Origin: Cristatella mucedo | Taxonomy: Eukaryota > Bryozoa > Phylactolaemata > Cristatellidae | DNA: 64,000 nucleotides | Assembly: GCA_009760855.2 (NCBI GenBank) | Contig: WPIO01000004.1 | Location: forward strand, 14,085,501 to 14,149,500 | Direction of reading: 5' to 3' | In this document: positions 57,520 to 64,000 of the stretch, in pieces | Layout: the number at the start of each line of letters is the position of its first letter | Numbering within the stretch: the first letter of the stretch is position 1 | Notes under the pieces: generated by a model | Database searches by the model: none | Told to the model about the DNA's origin: nothing | What the model saw: the letters and a program-made list of their open reading frames with translations, nothing else | Position numbers and translations under genes: made by a program

Positions 57520-57620
57520 ACTAGATGTCCTGAAACCAAGAGAAAGCCCGAAGCACGGAGACTGAGTGCAGGGAGGACAGCTAAGGAAGTGTGCAGTGTA
57601 GAGCAGCTGGCAAAGGAGAG
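57520..57620 (+). CDS. Unknown gene 3, candidate exon b
   Basis: Acceptor CAGCCAATACAG, donor GAGAG|GTCGTC (weak). Thirty-three codons plus two bases: TRCPETKRKPEARRLSAGRT, AKEVCSVEQLAKE. Basic and charged. It enters in phase 0, matching exon a, and leaves in phase 2. The frame stays open well beyond the proposed donor, to 57813. Confidence 0.28.
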
Positions 57621-58024
57621 GTCGTCGCCAGCTCCTACTCCCATCGGCTGCTTCCATTCAGGCGAGCTGTACTACATGGCAAAGTTTTGCCAGTTCGAGC
57701 CTAGCATAATCGCGATACGGCGGCTATCGAGATTCGAATTCGGCGCTGAGCTCATTCTGTCGCCGACTTCGGCCACCGCTCTCCAATGCAACTTGCTGCG
57801 ACCGCAGCAGCACTAGCAGCGATGTCTGTCTGGCCGACCACGGCTCACTTGAGAAGCACGTCAGTCAACAGCAGGAACAGTGGCTGGTAGCTGGCTGGCT
57901 GCCTGCCAACTAGCCCTAGCCGCAGCCCCGCCTCCCATTCTTGTCTCTGGGGGGGGGGGTGATCCGCGGTCTGCCAATAATACTAGCCTAGCCGGAGGAG
58001 CAGGGCTTGCCAGGTTGCTGCTAC

Positions 58025-58062
58025 TTACTACTACTACTACTACTACTACTGCTACTACTAAG
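58025..58062. repeat. (CTA)n microsatellite
   Basis: ACTACTACT run. A G run lies at 57951-57959 just upstream. Confidence 0.95.
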
Positions 58063-58069
58063 CGGCCCA

Positions 58070-58930
58070 CCTGAAGCAGCCTCCCTCCTTCCCTCGCGAG
58101 CCCATCATTAGCTGCCGCCGCCCCCTCCACCGAACGCGTGCGAAGGCTAGCTGCCGTCTGCAGACAGTGAGCCTCTTGTTACCTTGCTTATTCAGTTGAC
58201 CCTCGAATGGCTTCGTTCCCGGCTTGGCCACGATGTGCCTATTTGAAAACTCGGAACAGTGTCTATATGCCCCATCAAAATTAATCTACTAACTGCCTAT
58301 TCGATCGTCCTGGGGCTTTCCTATTTAGAAAGATAGCAAGGCCAAGGGGGGAGAGGGGTGGTTTGGCACTTGCAGGATGAGTTTGGTGGAAGCTCTATAA
58401 TTCCGAGGGAGAGCCGCTGTTTGCACGGCGCTTGCAATGTGCAGCTCTATACTTATTTTCTCGTGGTCGTATCACGCTGCCGGACAGGTTTCGTTTCGGT
58501 GGCAGAAACAGTAGCCGACGTTTGATCTCTGGTGTCAGAACTCAGTGCATAGGGGGGCAGTTCTCGTTTCGGGGATCTCCGGCGCTGGCCTCCTGGTCGT
58601 GTATTGCATTGCTTAGTGCTCTCCTATGGAGCATTCCAACGTGACGGCCTGACGGCACGGCCACGTTCTGCTTGTTTGGCATGTTTGGCAACTGCAGCCC
58701 TCCCGGAGCCTCTCTCCACCAACTCGGCTAGGCCCGGTTATTTTTGGGGGAGAGAGAGAGAAGCAGAGGGTCTGCGGTTTTTCAGCACATGCCACCGGCT
58801 CTTTCCTGTAACCGGCTCCTTCCTGTAACCTCAGTGGCCCCACCATGCTGTGGCTAGCTGTTGTTTACCGGGGCCTCTGGCGCCAGGTGCATCCTGGACC
58901 GTCGAGTAGATGACTTGATGCAGTCAGCTG
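58070..58930. other. No recognised gene
   Basis: No phase-consistent exon found. It would hold the missing exon of gene 3 if exons a and b belong to it. Confidence 0.3.
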
Positions 58931-58939
58931 TCTAGCATA

Positions 58940-58991
58940 AAACGGCGTGGCCTTTTGAGGCCGAGACCGACCTCAAAATGCCATGCCGTTT
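58940..58991. repeat. 21-bp inverted repeat
   Basis: AAACGGCGTGGCCTTTTGAGG pairs with 58971-58991 with two imperfections, around a 10-base loop. A further inverted partner with the same GGCCATGCCGT core follows at about 59002-59028. Confidence 0.85.
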
Positions 58992-59029
58992 ACCTATATA
59001 TCGGCCTCGAAAGGCCATGCCGTGTATGC

Positions 59030-60255
59030 CATATACACAGAGCTGGCCCCAAAAATCTATGTAGCCTGGGAATCAAAATATTGCCTTAAATATTTCAGCG
59101 TTTTATGGCCTGCTTGCCAACAAAATTTCACTAGAACAGCATTCGTACGAGTTAGCTGTATTTGTAACAAATTGTGCATGATGCCACCTTAGTCAGCATT
59201 ATATGCAAAGTTACTTGTTTGGGAGGTTCAAGTGGGTTCGGAAACATTTGTGGTTTTGCTATTATTATCATATTAATATTATTGCAATCATATTTGAAGG
59301 TATATTTTTGCTAGCACCATCTGGACAACGAGAAGTATTGAGCTTTTTGGATGACAAAAGGCATCTCGACGACCGTGCCATGCATTTCTTCCAGAGTGAC
59401 TTCGAGGTTTTGAGTCATCCTTGTTTTCGCATTCCGGACGTATACCATAACTGGCTGTTTCGAGACTCTGCAAGAATTCGATAGTGCAGTTGGAGCGAAC
59501 AATCAGCCAACTACGAAAAAAGAGCCGTAGAGAGCCTTAAGCCTTGCAAGAGCAAAACAGTGACAAATACCTGAAATGCCAAAAGCCTGTTGATCTGCAT
59601 GTATTAAAAAGCTTTTTGAGATTATGTGATGGCAGCTCAATTTAGTGCATGCATTTGGCAAACCGAGACGTAAGACATAGGACATTTTTTTTAAATAATT
59701 CTTCAATCGTCACCAGAAACCGCTGTTTGGCAGTTTCACTGTGTACCGTGGCAGATTTCTTGCGTTGTTTTCTAAAGCTCAGGCCTTCGGTTATTTATAC
59801 TCAAAATTGCATGCTTCAAACCCTTGGTAGACGAAATGCTCGACACGACTATTAAAATACACTGTTAGAGAGTGAGATGCTTGGTGCATCCAGTAAGTCC
59901 CACTTTCCAGCGCTCAGCCGGGGCTGCAAAATAACATCTGTCGAAAATGCAACAAATTTAGAAGCCAGAAATATCTTTACGTACTGGGAAAACGTGGCGA
60001 TTTTGCATGCTTTTGCACACAGTAAGCAAACCAAGGCTGTACCACATGCAATTTGTTACAAATATTGCTAACATGCACATATCCCCTATGAATTTCTCGG
60101 GCCAGCAGTCCTTAAATGCTATATCTAAATTCCCAGAGTGCTTGGATTTTCCGGGTCGGCTTTATACAACCTGTACATTTACTGTGCATATATATTATGC
60201 GCGCACACATGCACGCTCACATTCACACACATGCTTGTGTAATATACAGGATATA
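59030..60255. other. No recognised gene
   Basis: AT-rich, short frames only. Confidence 0.4.
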
Positions 60256-60257
60256 CA

Positions 60258-60390
60258 GGGGTGGAGCTAAGGGTGCAGAGAGGGCATTTGTCCCCCCCCC
60301 ACAATGGGGCAGCAACCTGGCTGCTCCTAATCCTCTCCCTTCCCTTCTCTCCCCCTCTCTTCCCTCCCTCCCCTCTCTCCTCTCCCCTTC
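60258..60390 (+). mobile_element. DNA-transposon-like fragment
   Basis: GGGGTGGAGCTAAGGGTGCA, GAGGGCATTTG, a C run, ATGGGGCAGCAACCTGGCTG. It matches 62762-62850 and, more weakly, 51688-51760. The GTGG.GGAGC.AGGGGG type of terminus is common to several non-autonomous DNA elements in animals. The superfamily was not determined. Confidence 0.5.
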
Positions 60391-60392
60391 TC

Positions 60393-60552
60393 CCCCGTGA
60401 GCCGTGATGGCACACTACGTAAAGCGGTTGCTTTTCACAACCTCGGCCCCGAGGTCGTGGGTTCGAATCCTACGTTGGGTGATTCTTTATGGTGATAGCG
60501 CAAAGGCTCTTCTGTCGCTATGCAAAAGAGGCTGTTAAATCAGCTAGTGTTC
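60393..60552 (+). mobile_element. SINE family B, complete
   Basis: GTGAGCCGTGATGGCACACT, ACGTAAAGCGGTTGCTTTTC (box A region), CCTCGGCCCCGAGGTCG, GTGGGTTCGAATCC (box B), GGTGATTCTTTATGGTGATA, GCTCTTCTGTCGCTATGCAA and AGAGGCTGTTAAATCAGCTA. The only complete + strand member. Confidence 0.88.
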
Positions 60553-60554
60553 CA

Positions 60555-60955
60555 TTTTTATTGTTCCCTCCCCTTCTTCAGCTACTCTCCCTGTTCTCCC
60601 ACCTCCTTCCACCCATCCCAAGGTCAAGCGCCCCTGCCTTGCACGGGCTCCTTTGGGTAATGGGCGCTAGCAACCGGAGGCAGCTGCCTTCAGGGATTTC
60701 TGCTGAGAGGGATGCATGATCGGTGCGACCTCCCCCACCCCACCCCGTAACCTCCAAGCCGGCTCCTACTGAATTTGCTGCTGCTGCTCTAATCGAGGTG
60801 GCAAGCACTTGCTTTCTGGCAGCAGCAGCTGGGCTTCGTCTGCCTGTCAGTTCGAGTTTTGCATGTGGCTGATGCAACGGTCGGGCAGCGCGGGGCGGCT
60901 GGACCTGCCCGCTGGCGCACACTCGATTTGGCAATGCAGCAACCGTTCGATTCTT
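60555..60955. other. No separate gene; ambiguous exon extension
   Basis: The frame of the following exon stays open back to 60809, and an acceptor-like CTTTCTGGCAG occurs at 60822. A longer exon is therefore possible. The peptide there (SSWASSACQFEFCMWLMQRS) is less convincing than the part after 60960. Confidence 0.3.
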
Positions 60956-60959
60956 GCAG

Positions 60960-61071
60960 ACGAGCCATTCCGTTCGGAGATGGTCATTGAAGGCCGCACA
61001 GTGTCGTGTGCAGATGGGGAAACCTATAATCGCACCTACCCTAGACCAATGTTCACATGCAGGAACATAAG
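60960..61071 (+). CDS. Unknown gene 3, exon c
   Basis: Acceptor GTTCGATTCTTGCAG; donor AAG|GTGAAC. Two bases, then 36 codons EPFRSEMVIEGRTVSCADGE, TYNRTYPRPMFTCRNI, then two bases (in phase 1, out phase 2). Two Cys and an Asn-Arg-Thr sequon (N-R-T) fit a secreted or extracellular segment. The phase-2 end joins exactly to the exon at 62013. Product unknown. Confidence 0.55.
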
Positions 61072-61147
61072 GTGAACATCTGCTCGCGAGCATCTGGGCA
61101 TCGCGTGCTTGTCTGCTGTGTGCATTCCGGCTGACTGACAGGGCAAC

Positions 61148-61164
61148 TGCCCCCCCCCCCCCCC
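61148..61164. repeat. C homopolymer
   Basis: Run of about 16 C in the intron after exon c. The preceding AGGGCAACTG recalls the transposon-like fragments. Confidence 0.9.
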
Positions 61165-62012
61165 GTTTCTGGTCGTCCTAAACAAGACCTTGCTACGCAT
61201 CGGGTAGCAAACGGGTTGATTAAAACGGTGAAGTGCTGCTTGCTGAGTGAGTGCAGAGCGCAAGTCCTTCGGCTGCAAATCGTCGCAGCGCTGCCCGCTC
61301 AGTACGCGGTGGTGGCGCGGTGCCAGCGTGGACTTGCGGGAGTGCAGTGCCGATGCTCTGCTTTCCGCCAGCAGTGACATTTCTCTTTCGGTGCTTTCTG
61401 TCGCTACTACGCCCTGTGTCCGGTGACCAGCGATTCGGCTGCCTATTCTGCTGCCCATTCTGCAAGTGAGCAGACAGCAGTAGTAATTATGCATGGCAAT
61501 CGAAAGGCTTGAGACAGCCCACTAGGCTTCTGCTGCTGCAAGCACGCTCATCCGAGTGCCATCAGCTTTGCGGTTACTTTAGCTTCCTATTAGCTTTGCA
61601 TCCGATTGCCTTGCCTTGCAAGCACCCTCTGTGCCCCTGCAAGTACATCTATCCACACGGCATCTCGTCATGCGATTGGTGAGTGGCTCGGCCGTTTTGC
61701 AGCCTTTCGCCTGCCAGCGGCAGACCGTTCGATCAGCCGAGGCATAAGCCATTGGTCTTCCCCCCCCCCCGTCGGCTTGACTGGGCGGTCGCTGGCAAAT
61801 GTCGGAACACGTCAGCTCTATCGCCTCCTGCTCGTGGCAAATGTTGACTCGTCGACGGGTGCCCGCCGAGGACAAGCTCACTGGCCCCGGGATGGGGATA
61901 TAAGGGGGGCCATCCGGGTGCAAGCGATGGTCACGTAGACTCGCTTGGCAACAGCAGCAGCAGCAGCCATAGCAGCAGCGGCAGCGTCTGACAGTGCCGC
62001 CCATCGTTGCAG

Positions 62013-62181
62013 TGTGGACGGCACGCGCATCGCCTACGGCTTGATGGTGCGAGACGATGGCGTGGCGAGAGGTGACGACAAGCATTTATGCGGCTCGGAG
62101 AAGGGCAGCAACAGTATCTACTGGCTGTGCGCCGCGCTGCTGAGTGCCGGCACAAGCCAGAGCAAAGTTTGGGCAGCCTAC
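62013..62181 (+). CDS. Unknown gene 3, exon d
   Basis: Acceptor TGCCGCCCATCGTTGCAG; donor TAC|GTGAGT (excellent). One base completes a Ser codon from exon c (AG|T), then 56 codons VDGTRIAYGLMVRDDGVARG, DDKHLCGSEKGSNSIYWLCA, ALLSAGTSQSKVWAAY in phase 0. G/C-ending codons predominate. Two Cys add to the two of exon c. I recognise no family. The combination of a strong acceptor, a consensus donor and matching phases makes this one of the most convincing exons in the window. Confidence 0.6.
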
Positions 62182-62264
62182 GTGAGTTATCTCCACTCTG
62201 CCCGCCCTCTGCGAGCAGCTCTCACTAGCCTTCGCCTCGTGCCGAATGGGCCGTGCGGAGCAGC

Positions 62265-62334
62265 CCCCTCCCTCCCTCCCTCCCTCCCTCCCTCCCTCCC
62301 TCCCTCCCTCCCTCCCTCCCTCCCTCCCTCCCTT
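62265..62334. repeat. (CCCT)n microsatellite in an intron
   Basis: About 17 CCCT units within the predicted last intron of gene 3. Confidence 0.98.
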
Positions 62335-62522
62335 TCCCGTCCTTTTATCCGCGATGCTGCCTCTTCCTCTCCACGGAGCGTTCGGTCGAGCCAGTTGTGC
62401 AGAACACTCAGTCGCCAGTGCCCGTTCAACGGCTGTGTATAAAGAGGCGTCTGCGTTTCGACCGAAACGCTGTCATCAGCCGTCGTCGCCGCTTATGGCC
62501 GACCCTGCAAGTTTGCTCGTAG

Positions 62523-62624
62523 CTGTCAAGCTCTTGCGGTGGCGACGCACAGGTCAACGAAAGCCGTGGACTTTCGAGGCTGCTGCTGTCGAGGTTTTTC
62601 TCGGGCGCGAAATGCCGCCCATAA
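62523..62624 (+). CDS. Unknown gene 3, terminal exon
   Basis: Acceptor GTTTGCTCGTAG. In phase 0, as exon d requires, 33 codons LSSSCGGDAQVNESRGLSRL, LLSRFFSGAKCRP run to TAA at 62622-62624. An AATAAA hexamer lies 55 bases further on. The Ser/Leu-rich end with two more Cys and an N-E-S sequon is compatible with an extracellular tail. Exons c-d-terminal together give about 127 residues of unknown protein. Confidence 0.5.
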   Translation: MSSSCGGDAQVNESRGLSRLLLSRFFSGAKCRP

Positions 62625-62678
62625 TGCACCGGTAAAATTGGCCGAGGCCGATTCTAGTGATTTGAAGCACGCGCACAA

Positions 62679-62684
62679 GAATAA
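62679..62684 (+). terminator. Polyadenylation signal of gene 3
   Basis: AATAAA (in AAGAATAAAGCC) 55 bases after the stop codon of the terminal exon, the usual distance range for animal genes. Confidence 0.5.
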
Positions 62685-62761
62685 AGCCAAAGCTGCAAGC
62701 CTGCCTAGAAATCGGCACTGCCGATACTGGAAACGCAGGCAGCTTATAGTAGGTCAGTGCC

Positions 62762-62850
62762 CAGTGGCAGAGCCAGAGGGGCCATGGGGTATTCTCCCCC
62801 CCTACAGATGGGCAGCGACCTGGGCCACCCGCTATTCCTACCCCTGCGAC
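62762..62850 (+). mobile_element. DNA-transposon-like fragment
   Basis: CAGTGGCAGAGCCAGAGGGG, ATTCTCCCCCCCTACAGATG, GGCAGCGACCTGGGCCACCC. Same family as 60258-60345 (GGGGCAGCAACCTGG in that copy). Confidence 0.55.
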
Positions 62851-62854
62851 CGTC

Positions 62855-63095
62855 TCCAACGACGGATTAATTAAGTCTTAAATCCACTTGCCGAGCAAAT
62901 CGTCAAGTTCGTGCCGATTAAAGCAAATAATTGTGCGCTATATTTTTTTGTTCCCCCTACATAAAATGTTTGCATGTCTTGCCGGTCCCCTAGACGAAAA
63001 TCGTGGCTCAGCCACTGGTCTAGCTCCTTGTATATCTAGGGTCTGAACCGTTATTGCATCTTCTACCTTGCGAGACGTCTGCAATGGATTGCTAT
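62855..63095. other. No recognised feature
   Basis: Short AT-rich spacer. Confidence 0.4.
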
Positions 63096-63097
63096 GC

Positions 63098-63252
63098 AAT
63101 TTAATGTCAGCCGATTCAACAGCCTCATCTATTTAGCAACAGAAGAGCCTTACCGGCTACCAATGCCACTTGCAGTGAGCAATACAGAATTGATCTGCAG
63201 GACTCGAACCCACGACCTGGATAGTGTAGTGCCGTGCCCCTTACCCACGGGC
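63098..63252 (-). mobile_element. SINE family B
   Basis: The - strand shows TAGCCCGTGGGTAAGGGGCA (box A), CCAGGTCGTGGGTTCGAGTC (with box B), then a GGCATTGGTAGCCGGTAAGG segment and AGGCTGTTGAATCGGCTGAC. A diverged member. Confidence 0.8.
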
Positions 63253-63312
63253 TAACTCCTGGGGGCTAACTCCTGGGGGCTAACTCCTGGGGGCTAACTC
63301 CTGGGGGCTAAC
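63249..63312. repeat. 14-bp tandem repeat
   Basis: About 4.5 units of GGGCTAACTCCTGG, starting in the box A edge of the SINE at 63098-63252. Confidence 0.95.
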
Positions 63313-63489
63313 AAGGCAACGCTGTACCGGTCGCTAGACACATAAAGTAGCTCAGCAGGAGAGCGCGACTGTGCTTTCGGTTGCCGATGTAGCAACCAGT
63401 CGCCTGATCGGGAGCCAGTAGTTGAGCTGGTACTGGAGCGTGCTTGTCTCGCTATGCATTGTCGCCTCGAAAGATCATGCTTCCTTTGC

Positions 63490-63547
63490 AGCATTTATGT
63501 AAAGTGCCTAGAAAGAGACTAAGTTCTCTAAGAGCGCAATACAAATG

Positions 63548-63581
<34 letters not shown>

Positions 63582-63582
63582 C
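63490..63582 (+). mobile_element. LINE/SINE 3' tail
   Basis: GCAGCATTTATGTAAAGTGC, CTAGAAAGAGACTAAG, TAAGAGCGCAATACAAATGC and ten ATT units. Confidence 0.92.
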
Positions 63583-63769
63583 AAGCCGATGTTCGATGTG
63601 AGCAGGCAGGGCATGGCAGCAGCACAGCTTGCTCACCAACCCGACCACCCAACCTTCACTGGATGACATCACGAGCGCTGATTGTGATCAGGTCTGATAC
63701 CCGCAGCTTCGCAGAGGCTTCAGAGTGCAGCTGCGCACAAGCCGCTTATGTAACGGCAAGCTGGATGAG

Positions 63770-63897
63770 AGATACGGAGACAGAGAGAAAGAGAGATCAG
63801 AGAAAGAGAGATCAGAGAAAGAGAGATCAGAGAAAGAGAGACAGAGAGAGAGATCAGAGAAAGAGAGACAGAGAGAGATCAGAGACAGAGATAGATC

Positions 63898-63970
<73 letters not shown>

Positions 63971-63999
63971 AGAGAGAGCACATTTATGCATGGAGGCAT
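63770..63999. repeat. GA-rich tandem repeat
   Basis: First irregular AGAGAAAGAGAGATC units (15 bp) to about 63900, then pure GA to about 63966, then a short G run. Frames through it are Leu-Ser artefacts. Confidence 0.97.
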
Positions 64000-64000
64000 T

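Noticed and set aside
60393-60480. Apparent tRNA gene with a perfect B box
   Set aside because: The same sequence recurs at least four times with a common non-tRNA tail, and the acceptor stem cannot be paired. It is a SINE head.

Overview
The window looks like anonymous nuclear DNA of a multicellular animal, probably an invertebrate. It has no bacterial-style packed genes, operons or ribosome-binding sites. It is full of dinucleotide and trinucleotide microsatellites, fragments of non-LTR retrotransposons, tRNA-derived SINEs and short exon-like open stretches with good splice signals. I could not assign a phylum, and no predicted host protein could be matched to a named family.

Layout. 0-1.4 kb: CT repeats and a probable two-exon 3' end of an unknown + strand gene. 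1.5-2.3 kb: one half of an interspersed repeat whose other half, with one segment inverted, lies at 32.8-33.3 kb. 4.6-5.4 kb: a perfect 23-bp hairpin and a 202-bp near-identical direct repeat. 8.9-9.9 kb: degenerate reverse transcriptase on the - strand. 14.1-14.9 kb: another LINE 3' end. 22.5-28.2 kb: LINE fragments interleaved with a six-exon + strand gene model (23.26-28.20 kb) in which every intron phase matches. 31.8-35.4 kb: SINE, LINE fragments in both orientations and the second half of the 1.5-kb repeat. 37.4-43.4 kb: CpG-rich stretch with a probable R2/NeSL-type retrotransposon relic (- strand), a LINE 3' end with a 24-bp tandem repeat and a promoter-like cluster near 42.5 kb. 43.8-48.1 kb: more LINE ends. 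50.2-50.5 kb: two SINEs head to tail. 52.3-53.3 kb: a possible small one-pass membrane protein gene. 53.7 kb: a 25-bp minisatellite. 56.9-62.7 kb: exons of a third + strand gene ending with a stop codon and a polyadenylation signal, interrupted by transposon debris and a SINE. The window ends in a long GA repeat.

How the parts relate. About twenty copies of one 3' tail (core CTAGAAAGAG...TTCTCT..GGGCGCTAT followed by ATT repeats) end both the LINE family and one of the two SINE families. This suggests that the LINE machinery mobilised the SINE. The host gene models rest only on splice-site quality, phase continuity and codon character, so they should be read as predictions.
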